64,000 nt of DNA from Trichaptum fuscoviolaceum (taxonomy: Eukaryota; Basidiomycota; Agaricomycetes; Hymenochaetales; Trichaptaceae), in contig CAJSYZ010000003.1 of assembly GCA_910574455.1 (NCBI GenBank), positions 4,587,250-4,651,249 of the forward strand. Reading direction: 5' to 3'. Below the pieces are notes generated by a model, which was not told the DNA's origin, made no database searches, and saw only the letters and a list, made by a program, of their open reading frames with translations. Below are positions 23,707 to 32,399 of the stretch, piece by piece. Positions within the stretch are counted from its first letter, which is position 1. Every line of letters begins with the position of its first letter. Position numbers and translations under genes: made by a program.

Positions 23707-24243
23707 TTATGGATCACTTCTGCCTTGGTTCTCCAGTTCGCCTCCTCCGACAGCACTGATAGCAACGACTTCAGCCTTCGCCTTCGGACTCTCCTGCGGT
23801 ACGTCATTCTCGCGGATATCTTGTGGTCGATGATGGTCGAAGTCATTCAGAACGCCTCTTGCCTTCCCTTCCTTGTTTCTGAACCAAAGACAGTTGGCGG
23901 GCGCGATATCGCCATGTAAGATGCCGCATATGCTGTACAGCGCGTGCGATGCTGTCGTTCACGAGCACAACAACATATGTTACAAATAAATTTGTGCCCG
24001 ATAATCGATTAACATCATCCCCTGCTTCATGCGACCTTGTTACACAAACTCACAGTACACATAATCAACAAAGACATTCACGTCCGGTCCCTTCGCGTCA
24101 CCTTGAAGACGACCAAGGGTTGACAAGCGAGGAGCTAGTTGCGCTTTGATCTTTCGTTCATCTTCGTTTTCGACCCCTCGGGAGGATTCTGTTTGGAGGA
24201 TAGACTGAGGACGAGTGGAAATAGGAAGATAAACGCGTAACAT
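23707..24243 (-). CDS. Truncated kinase-like protein, array copy C
   Basis: Two exons. Exon 1 (from 24243) reads MLRVYLPISTRPQSILQTES, then ERKIKAQLAPRLSTLG. The phase-1 intron lies after VDYVY, and exon 2 reads SSHALYSICGILHGDIAPAN, then CLWFRNKEGKARGVLNDFDH. The HGD loop and DFD are present, with no N-lobe. The tail RPQDIRENDVPQES is followed by a Lys/Gly-rich end; stop TAA at 23707-23709. It is the closest relative of copy D immediately upstream (same exon-1 leader and very similar exon 2), so the two are recent tandem duplicates. Copy B points towards it with a 149-base gap. Confidence 0.65.
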
Positions 24244-24477
24244 GATAGTGGCAGTCAGAAAGAGAAGCTCAACACGCTTGAGAGCCTCAAGTCAAAAATT
24301 AGGGCAGGCATATGCATGTACACGTAGAATGAGTAACATGTATAGTACAGTACCAAACACACGAGCTAGGGGTTCAATGGATAATATGGACTAGTACTAT
24401 GAAAGATGATGCCAGAGACGTACGTAGGGTTTTTATGCAGCATAAGCACTCTCCCAGCCTTCCTTCAAAGCGTATCA

Positions 24478-24950
24478 TCAGTCCAGCGACGCAACCACCT
24501 CGTCGTGGCTCATCTCGACATCATTCTTGCGGATATCTTGTGGTCGATGATGGTCGAAGTCATTCAAGACGCCGATTGCATGCCCGTTCTTGCCTCTGAA
24601 CCAGAGACAGTTGGCGGGTGCGATATCGCCATGTAAGATCGGTACCGCATTTGCTGTACAGCGCGTGTGAGGCTGTCATTCGCCAGCACAGGCATATATG
24701 GTGTAATTTGTGCCCGATATTGCCAGTGATAAACGCCAGGCGACTTTCAGACTCAAGTTGCAAACTCACCGAGCAGATAATAAAAAAAGATAACAAGGTC
24801 AGGTCCTTTCGCGTCAAGACTACCGATGGACGCCATGCGAGGAGCTAGCTGTGCTTTGATCTTCTGTTCATCATTGGCTTTGACTCCTCGGAGGGATTGC
24901 GTTTGTAGGATAAACCGAGGAGTGGAGTTGGGAAGGCTAGTTTGTAACAT
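24478..24950 (-). pseudogene. Truncated kinase-like gene, array copy D, with 4-base insertion
   Basis: Near-duplicate of copy C: exon 1 MLQTSLPNSTPRFILQTQSL, then EQKIKAQLAPRMASIG. Relative to copy C, exon 2 has four extra bases (about 24640-24643) between CG- and -ILHGD. With the ancestral 3' splice site, translation therefore leaves the HGD frame and ends ...QERACNRRLE. The HGDIAPAN...NDFDHH frame itself is still open to TGA at 24478-24480 and ends DVEMSHDEVVASLD. A second CAG acceptor 19 bases further in would restore that frame, so it may still be expressed as a slightly shorter protein. It is called a pseudogene provisionally. Confidence 0.55.
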
Positions 24951-25171
24951 AGTAGTGGTAGTCGGAAAGACGAGCACGACGTTGACTTAGAAGGCGAGCT
25001 CAAATTAGGGCCGGTATATAGTATAGTAAGTAATAGTACATAGTGCACAGCACATCAGGAATTCATGTTACAGAATTGGATCCTATCGAATAGCATGAGA
25101 AGCATCGTAGGAGGCGTACGTGAGCTTGTTGCAGCAGAAGTAGTCTCCCAGCCATCCTGTCCATCAAGCGA

Positions 25172-25646
25172 TCAGTCCAGCGACGCAACCACATCGTCGT
25201 GGCTCATCTCGACATCTGCATCTCCCGATGCCTTTTTGCTTGACTCCGCTTCCTTCTTAGAGCCCCAATCGATGTGTCGCCCCGCAAACACCATACCGTC
25301 AAAGTCGTTGAGGACGCCGACGGTGGTGTGTTTGTCCTTCTTGTAGTAGAGGACGTTTGCTAACGAGACGTCACCATGGGTCATGTCGCATTTGCAGGTC
25401 AGAACTTGGAGCGCTGTCCATCGAGAGGCGGAGCCGCTTCAGCTAAGTGTGGCACACCGGCACAGAAGGAGGAGGCGTACCCACTGTCGCATCGCTCATA
25501 ATACCCAGGACGTCCGCCAGCTTCCTCTGTTTACCAATGGTCACCATGCGCGGTGCGAGCTGCGCCTTGATCCGTCTAACCTTTGCATCAGCGGGAGGGC
25601 TTCTTTCTATCGCTGGGATATTCGGAAAAGGGTTTGGCTCGAACAT
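25172..25646 (-). CDS. Truncated kinase-like protein, array copy E
   Basis: Exon 1 starts MFEPNPFPNIPAIERSPPAD and has the array motif RRIKAQLAPRMVTIG. After ...SDATV a phase-1 GTACGC intron leads to exon 2 ALQVLTCKCDMTHGDVSLAN, then VLYYKKDKHTTVGVLNDFDG. The loop is HGDVSLAN (Leu instead of Pro) and DFD lacks the following His pair. The C-terminus DVEMSHDDVVASLD is almost the same as that of copy D, showing a shared origin of their 3' ends. No N-lobe is visible. It is divergent from copy F, starts 109 bases apart. Confidence 0.62.
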
Positions 25647-25755
25647 GCTTGAGTGCTGCAATTGCAACTCGAGCGCATGAAGGGGCGAAGGTGTGTCGCG
25701 TCAGCGCCTCCCCTAAACAGCAAGGCATGGCACTCGCCCCACCACCGGGCATCCC

Positions 25756-26313
25756 ATGCACAAACGCTCACGTACATACACAATGGGCTCATCTGATGAG
25801 GACGATCACAGCTCAGGCGATCAGGTTGAGGACGGCGACGGCGACGATGCCCCCAACGCCCTAGCCAACGCCGACGCGAAGGTCCCATTCGAGGACACCC
25901 CGTCCGAAGCGCCGCTGTCGACCACGAGCACCTGGGCGGAGGACAGCGAGCTGCGGCCCGGGCTGAACAAGGTGTCCGTCGTGGACAAGGGCTGGAAAGT
26001 CAAGGCCAAGCTCGCACCGCGCATGTCCTCCCTGGCAGAGGGCACAGACGACGAAGACGGTCTTGCTCATTCGGGAATGCCTGGAGCTATCCAGGGTAAG
26101 CCGTGCATTCGTACTCTACCACAAACTGTTACACCAGCTCATCGTGCTCTCGCTCCAGCTACGCATGCGTTCTTCAGTATTTGTGGGCTCACTCATGGCG
26201 ACATCTCGCCAGCTAATATCTGTTTCTATTACGACAACGAAGGAAATATGGTCGGCGTCATCAATGACTTTGATCACCACCGGGCAGAGGAGATCCGACC
26301 ACACGCACGATAG
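25756..26313 (+). CDS. Truncated kinase-like protein, array copy F
   Basis: Starts MHKRSRTYTMGSSDEDDHSS, with a strongly acidic, Asp/Gly/Ala-rich N-terminus (about residues 10-60). The array motif is WKVKAKLAPRMSSLAEG. The intron (GTAAGC...CCAG, phase 1 after GAIQ) contains no stop, so the unspliced frame is open throughout; the family pattern shows that it should be removed. Exon 2 begins ATHAFFSICGLTHGDISPAN, then ICFYYDNEGNMVGVINDFDH, with end EEIRPHAR. The HGD loop and DFD are present and the N-lobe is missing. ATG at 25783 (MGSSDEDD) is an equally good start. Confidence 0.66.
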   Translation: MHKRSRTYTMGSSDEDDHSSGDQVEDGDGDDAPNALANADAKVPFEDTPSEAPLSTTSTWAEDSELRPGLNKVSVVDKGWKVKAKLAPRMSSLAEGTDDEDGLAHSGMPGAIQGKPCIRTLPQTVTPAHRALAPATHAFFSICGLTHGDISPANICFYYDNEGNMVGVINDFDHHRAEEIRPHAR

Positions 26314-26700
26314 CTAGGAAGCGCAAGACGATTGAACCAGGAGACTTGTAATTATTTATTGTGATGTATGTTAGACCTGCTGATTCCACTTTGCAGGCGG
26401 CTGTTGAGATGTGTACATGTCATTACTTGAAGATGCTATAAAGATGACTTACTACGTACTACACGTGGTTATCTAATCTATGTCTGCGTGCACGGACCTC
26501 TTCGGCCATATAACATTGGTTGCAAGCTCTAGAAAATGGCAATTCGACTTCATCGGATCTTCTCTTGCTCGGTTGGCTTCGTGTGATGCGCCACCATATA
26601 AGACAGCTATGTGGCTGCTTCTCCATGTATTCTCACCACCGCAGCTCCTACCACCAACTTATACAATCACTTCCTACCAAAGGTGCACACAGTCTCGAGT
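26314..26700. other. Spacer/promoter before DUF6593 gene 1
   Basis: A 387-base spacer. ATATAAGACAGC near 26596-26607, about 95 bases before the next start, could be its core promoter. No gene was seen. Confidence 0.4.
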
Positions 26701-27470
26701 ATGAACCGCATTTCATCTCTGTTATCCTCGCGCAAGAACGGACCCGACACGGCGACTGCGAGTGATGCCCACCACTCGAATTCGAAGAAGCGCGTAGGCA
26801 TCACCGCACAGGAGATGCCGCAGCCCAAACCCACGTCGGAACACGTCTACCGTTTCACGGCCGGGCGCAACCGTGTGCTCAATTCCGAGGTTCTTGGCTA
26901 CGACGGCGCTGTCGCGTACCGCTTCGTCACGGAGGGCAAACGCATGGCAATGTACGACGCTGCGGACGGCCGCGAGATCGCTAGCGTCCTGTGGGGATCG
27001 CGGTCGCGGGTGACCTGGGAGGGCGTTGAGACAAAGCTTGGGAAGTTCATATTCAAGAACAGTGGCAACACGTGAGTGACTGATTAATCGATGCCGACCT
27101 TGAACTAAGTTGAAGACTACTTGCAGAGGCCGTTTGTTCAGACATGTTCTTTGCGACAGTGCGTTGACTTACATCATTCATTAGCGTGTAATGATTGATG
27201 TATTTATGTCAGGTCCGTACAACGCCTGGTGCAGTGCGCATGGCAGTTATCTACAACGACAAAGAAAAGCCAGAGGTGGAGCTTACTCCAGAAGGTCAAG
27301 CCGCGGGGAATGGACTATTGGAACAGATTCTTCTCACAACAGCGCTCTTGGAATGCCGCCTCCACAAAGATCGAGCTTTCACGGGTTCGTATAAGCTGAA
27401 TAAGGTTCTGGCTTCGGTTGAGCGTAAGGACCATACTGAGTCGTCTATGACGGTTAGTGCTAAAGCGTGA
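26701..27470 (+). CDS. DUF6593-family protein, module copy 1
   Basis: Exon 1 starts MNRISSLLSSRKNGPDTATA, with a polar leader, then the domain: HVYRFTAGRNRVLNSEVLGY, VAYRFVTEGKRMAMYDAADG, SVLWGSRSRVTWEGVETKLG, ending FKNSGNT. The last exon starts VRTTPGAVRMAVIYNDKEKP and ends TVSAKA. This is the agaricomycete DUF6593 fold; the function is unknown. In the sister gene at 34728 a 64-base middle exon joins the two in frame. Here the matching exon (around 27127-27160) is shortened: it starts similarly but lacks the DGxxYxW codons, and no splice choice I tried kept the frame. The gene may therefore be decaying or use an exon I did not see. Confidence 0.6.
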
Positions 27471-28149
27471 TATACCCTTTAAAAGTTTTGGGAGTTTATA
27501 AATATAATATGTGTAACATGTAAAGATAACTTGGTTTGCTTTCTTTTAATGTGATATCTGTCTTCTTTTTTACAGTACACCGAGACTGGATTCCTCTAGT
27601 TGACACGAGTTGATGTGGCGAATGCAATCAATGCGTATAGTATAAAGTGCGTTTTTGCCGGTATGCATCATCTTCATCATCTTCTCTTCCCGGTATTTCC
27701 CCTAAACGTCAGATACTGGACACATCCACACTCTCTCTGGGTCTAAGGATTTGTGGTCTTTTCTTTCTATTGTTTGATTCCACGAGCGACCGTGACAGTG
27801 CTTGGAAATCATTCATCAAGATAACCACCTGGGATGATCAAATTGACTACTTTCGCCTCCGAGTCCGGTCCCATGCATGCATGAAATGACAGGTTAGGGA
27901 GCTTGGCCGCATGCCCAGTCATGAATAGGCATGATTGTACCCTGCAATCCAAAGCAGATTTAACTGTGTGTTTCATGAGAGGTAGACGTTTTCAGGCTCC
28001 ACGTCGGACTTCGCTTCCTCGATAATTCGAAATAACCTGTCCGAAGCTCATGAGGTAGACTAGAGGTACTGAATGGTGCTTCCCGCCTTTTCTCTCGTGC
28101 TCCCTATCTGACGCCATAGGGAAGGAGGTTGAACACAGTTCTAATCACA
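27471..28149. other. Spacer after DUF6593 gene 1
   Basis: Some 0.7 kb with no recognisable gene. It lies between the DUF6593 gene and the duplicated unassigned block. Confidence 0.4.
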
Positions 28150-29145
28150 GACTTGAATTGAGCAAGGCTCCAACCCCAGCTCCCGGCGTCCGAACGCTCA
28201 GGATCTTGCATCCACCCACCGTGTACGAACTACAATGTCACATCCATGAAGCTGACATTGTCGGCTGACACGACTAGGCTGGAGTGAGAAGAAGGCCTTT
28301 TGAAAGCAAGCAGCGCCGGTAGCCCTCAGTGTGACACTGTCTTTGTCCGCCCACTCTTCGACGTGCGAAACACAGTGAGGGTGGGAGACAACACCGAAGT
28401 CTGATTCCTGCTTGCCTGGTCGGGGATGGTCTACGATGAGAGCCCTCCGTCGGCCCTACGCCACCCTCCCGGCGGAGATGTGGATTTAGGATGGGTCGAG
28501 GCCAAAAGCACTGGCAGGCGTGCACGTACTAAACGACTGTGGATATCATCTTCCACCTCGAACACCGTCTCGATGTCGAGATCACGGTGGCCATAAGCCG
28601 CAATGGATCACCAGTGGATCGAATTAGGTCGTACGAGTCGTCGTGGTGGTCGGATCCAAGGAGAGGTGGGCGGCGAGAACCGCTACTTATACTCTTGGAT
28701 TTCGATATAGGCGGCTGACAAGTGGCGAGCATAGGTCAGACTCTGAGACTCCGAGACCGGTCTGCGACGATTCAGTGTTAGACTGGGAGGCTAGGAAGTA
28801 GTCCGCCCCTGATATCCATATACTGTGAATAGCTAGTCGGTTTGCATGCACATCGTCCTCTGGCTCATTATCGCGATGGGCACACAAGTCATCATAGCAA
28901 GACGGTCGGCGATGCGTTACTGGAGGTAATGCCAAAGCCATGGCGAGCATGAGACGCCGGTGTCAGATACATTCAGTCCTCACCTCATCGCCGACAACCC
29001 GGATCACGTCGTAAACACATACCTGAGATTCGTGTGCATTCCAGTAAGCGTTGCATATGATGAGATTATACACTTTATAGACACATTCCGGCACCTATTG
29101 ACTTCCAGCATACTTCTGAAACTTATCTATTCACGAATCCAAGCT
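28150..29145. repeat. Duplicated unassigned block, copy 1
   Basis: About 1 kb that matches 30940-32399 over its whole length once the inserted element in copy 2 is removed. Shared stretches include CTTGCATCCACCCA, GACAACACCGAAG, GAGAGCCCTCCGTC and CATTCCGGCACCTAT. The match runs directly into the 3' end of the BTB gene. Neither copy keeps an open frame of useful length, so it is either non-coding or a decayed gene. Confidence 0.7.
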
Positions 29146-30052
29146 TCAGTGAGTTGAGGTGCCTGAATGCGAACTCGGCAGCGATGGTGGATGCACGATG
29201 ATGGGCGAAGTCGTTTGCGGTGGGTCAATGGTTTCGGTGGGCCCCCCGTGACCGTAACCGTAAGGCCAAGAACACGCTACAGGCCCTCTGGGCGAATATG
29301 AGAAGCCCCTTTGAATCCTCTCCCTGATCCGTTGTTCACGCAGTTCCGCAACACGCACAGTGAGCTCAATACCCAGTTGCTTCCCATCGTCGAGACTCAA
29401 TGATTCCTGACGCCCGGCAAGGTCTTCTATCGCCTTTTCGCGCCATTCCGCACGGGCGTCGTATCGCGTGGTCAAAAGCACTCGCTCTACGTGCGGGACA
29501 TCGAGTTTGTCGAGCTCGCGAAACGCGAGATCTCGTATTTCATCGCACTGCCAGATATGAGCAAGTCGAAGAATGGACGCCCATTCTTCAATACTTGCTT
29601 CATATACGGAATATTTCCTAGACAACACTTAGAAAAGGAGTAGTCTGTATGACAGATTTTGCTCACGGATTGTAGAATACCCATAGAAAATGTGCAAAGT
29701 CATCGCTTGTAACCTGCGGTAGCAATATGGGATGTTGGTCCGATGTGCCTTCCTGTTCTAACCTAGACTCCAGCGGTGCTGGTAATGACAGCATGTCTCG
29801 AAACACTGGCGAGTCACGCAGGAGGAAATATCGATGAACGCGGAACAGCGTGTTTTCAACCTACAAAGTCATCAGTCTTATGGGTACCCCAACGATGCAA
29901 TCCGGGCTACAAATTAGTTTACTCACGAGAAACACAACATCGCCGCTTGGAATATAGTACACTTCATGACGCTCCCATGTCTTCCCTTTCCCTTTCTCCG
30001 TCGACGATAGCGTCAAATACGTAGGCAAGGCGGCGGTATCGCTGGAGGCCAT
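29146..30052 (-). CDS. BTB/POZ domain protein, module copy 1
   Basis: Short agaricomycete-type BTB protein, probably a protein-protein interaction adaptor; partners are unknown. Exon 1 starts MASSDTAALPTYLTLSSTEK and ends YYIPSGDVVFL. Exon 2 is the BTB core VENTLFRVHRYFLLRDSPVF, then EGTSDQHPILLPQVTSDDFA and HFLWVFYNP. Exon 3 is KYSVYEASIEEWASILRLAH and WQCDEIRDLAFREL, then a helical segment (VERVLLTTRYDARAEWREKA, LTVRVAELREQRI) and a Pro/Ser-rich tail. Introns are phase 0 and phase 2. The length, about 260 residues, fits the family. It is head to head with the DUF6593 pseudogene at 30666. A Met three codons upstream (30061) is an alternative start. Confidence 0.82.
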
Positions 30053-30665
30053 CGCAAACACAAATAATGTAATTGAAGCGATGGGTAGTGAGGTGCGAAT
30101 TTCAGCAGAGTATAAGAGCAGAACAAGGTGGGGAAGGAATGCTATATGTATGAAATAATGGCAGTGCCCAATATAAATCTATGTTCGGGGCCGTTCTTGG
30201 AAGTGCATAGCCCTTGTTAGCGAGTTTTCTGTGCTAACACAGCGTTCGTAATTATTCAGTAGAGTTTTGGCCTTCATCATCGTGATGTTGCCATGTTGGT
30301 AATAAGAGCGAACTCGAGTTTGGAGCATTTTGCATAATTTAAACTGTCAAAACAAATACAAACGGAACCAAAACGTGGTTCAAGTTATCTTATCTTCAAC
30401 TTCAACTTCAAGTTGAACTTGATAGTCATCATCGATACAAATTGTCTGGATGCGGATTCAGAGTTCAACAGCTTGACCTTGAACCACGTCCTATGCGCAG
30501 CAGCAATGATTAGTACAATCACTGTCAGACCGCCCATCAACACAATTATTGGCGAATGGTGTCCCCTATTATTAGTACATCCACATTTCAACAGCATGCA
30601 TATGTGTAAGACCTATGTATTTCTCGCGTCGCCTGGTTTTCATGTTGCACTACGACGAGCCCACC
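30053..30665. repeat. Duplicated head-to-head promoter, copy 1
   Basis: Spacer between BTB copy 1 and the DUF6593 pseudogene, nearly identical over long stretches to 34129-34727 (for example GCATAGCCCTTGTTAGCGAG and TAATTATTCAGTAGAGTTTT). It contains a 12-base inverted repeat, ACGTGGTTCAAG at 30373-30384 and CTTGAACCACGT at 30478-30489. Confidence 0.75.
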
Positions 30666-30900
30666 ATGTCCTCTGAACAACCCACCCACACAGTTTCGCC
30701 GCAGCGTGGAAAAATCACTAAAGCCAACATAGCACTTGCTGGGCATGCCTCCCTGCCAGTAGTGGTAATCGAGTGTTCAACGCCGACTCGGAGGTCGTCG
30801 ACCATGCTGACAGAGTCGCTAATCGCTTCGTCACGGAGGGGCGTGAGGTTGGGAGCGATCTTTGGGGTGCTAAGTGGTGCCACTCGGTTCTTTCTGCTCT
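30666..30900 (+). pseudogene. DUF6593 pseudogene, module copy 2
   Basis: Starts ATGTCCTCTGAACAACCCAC, closely matching the intact gene at 34728. Relative to that gene it lacks several internal segments: part of the leader, the codons for HVYRFTA, and those for KRMTLYDVA. The frame shifts, and the alignment fades after SVLWGA. The downstream exons are not recognisable. The promoter in front is still almost intact. Confidence 0.75.
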
Positions 30901-30939
30901 CACTTTCTGCCTGGCAACTCAACGCTTGGACTGACATTG

Positions 30940-32399
30940 ACTCTGAGCACCTGTTCCGGCGACCGAAAATTCTTGCATCCACCCATTGCACCGAATCACG
31001 ATGTCACCTCCTTCATGAGGCTGACATTGTCAGCGCACACTGCAGAGTTCGAGGGTGAAGAGGGCCTTTCGAGCGTAAGCGGCGACGACAGTCCACAGTG
31101 TCTTCTTATCCCGCTTTTCGACGACGAAACGCAGTAAGGGTGGAAGACAACACCGAAGCCTGCTTCCCGATGGTCCGGTCTGGGATTAGTCTCGAACCAG
31201 ACCGGGCTACTTATATGTGTCGCTTTGCTCGGAAGGCGTTACTAGTCTCGTAACCAGACCAGGCTACTTCAAGTACTGAGTATGTCTGCGAGGCAGACAC
31301 GGCGTAGCCGGTCTGGTCCCTGAGCGCTAAATTTAACTGAGGATCCATGGAGTTTGAAATTAATCCAAATACAGTAGTGGCATCGTAGATACACACTTGT
31401 AATCAAGAACTAAAAGGCTATTTATAACTTCTTGTGCATTACTGTCACGGTATATCACACTAACGCATGCATAAATGCGTGCCAGCGGATGCCTGCCGTG
31501 TTTTGGGCGTGACAAGAATATAGATTTACGAGAAAATCTAAAATTAATCAATCATTACATGAGCAAGACCTATGATATCACTACCCTATTTGTATTAATT
31601 TCAAACTCCATGGATCCTCAGCTAATTTTAGCGCTCGGATACCAGGCCGGCGACGCCGAGTCTGGTTACGAGACTAGTATCAGAAGAAGTAGCCTGGCCT
31701 GGTCACGAGGCTAGTCTAGGATGGTCTGCGAAGAGAGCCCTCCGTCAGCCCTAACTTGAACACCTTCCTGGGGATGTGGGTTTAGTGGGGTCGGGTCCCA
31801 AAGCAGGCGTGCGCGTCCCATACGGCCAAGGTCATCGTCCTCCACTTCGAATACCGCCTCGTTGGAGACTCGGGGGTTGCGGCGGCCATGCACTGGGTTA
31901 GAGCCAACGGATGGCACCTCGAAGCCGAGCCGGTTCATAAAAGTCGTGGTGGTGGTAAGATCTTAGGAGAGACCGGCGACGTGAACCGCTCTTTATGCTT
32001 CTTTGATTCTGATGTAGACGGTTGACAGGTGGCGGGCGCATTGGAGACTGAGACTTCAAGACCGGTCAGAGACGATTCAGCGTCAGACTAGGAGGTTGGG
32101 TGGCAGTCCGTTCGAGACTAAATATCCACCTACTGAGGACAGTTCATTCGCCGAGTCAATTTGCATACACATGGTCCTGATATGACTTATCGTGGCAGTC
32201 TGCACACCAATCAATGTAGCGAAAGAGTTGGTGATGCTTTACTGTGGATATGGGAAGCAATACCAGAGCTCGGGTGCGCATCCTCCTCGACATCGCCGAC
32301 GATCTGGATCACGTCGTGAACGCATATCTGACATTCTTGTTTATTTCAGCAAGCGTTACACATGATGAGGTTATGCACTTTACAGAACCATTCCGGCAC
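30940..32399. repeat. Duplicated unassigned block, copy 2 (with inserted element)
   Basis: Second copy of the block at 28150-29145, interrupted at about 31184-31720 by an inverted-repeat element. It ends at the stop codon of the double-BTB gene, just as copy 1 ends at BTB copy 1. Confidence 0.7.
31241..31714. mobile_element. MITE-like element with inverted-repeat arms of about 145 bases
   Basis: The left arm (about 31241-31385) and the reverse complement of the right arm (about 31570-31714) align along their length. Both read ACTAG(T/C)CTCGT(A/G)ACCAG, then GGCTACTTC, later GAGCGCTAAA and the 20-mer GAGGATCCATGGAGTTTGAA. The core of about 185 bases has no coding potential. Just left of it (31185-31240) a partial repeat of the end (TCTCGAACCAGACCGGGCTA) suggests nesting or a second element end. 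The sister block at 28420 has the uninterrupted empty site, GGTCGGGGATGGTCT, which shows that this DNA was inserted. No clear target-site duplication could be fixed by eye. Confidence 0.78.

Larger units (their letters stand above)
22079..26313. repeat. Cluster of six related mini kinase-like genes
   Basis: Copies A and B (+), C, D and E (-) and F (+) share one plan: variable, often acidic leader; (V/I)KA(K/Q)LAPRM; about 30 residues; phase-1 intron; 8-10 residues; HGD(V/I)(S/A)xAN; about 18 residues; (N/L)DFD. C and D are tandem duplicates; D and E share their C-termini. Mixed orientations imply duplication with inversion. Confidence 0.7.

Noticed and set aside
31211..31714. Short open frames inside the inverted-repeat element
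   Set aside because: They lie in the two arms and so are mirror images of one another; no transposase motif.
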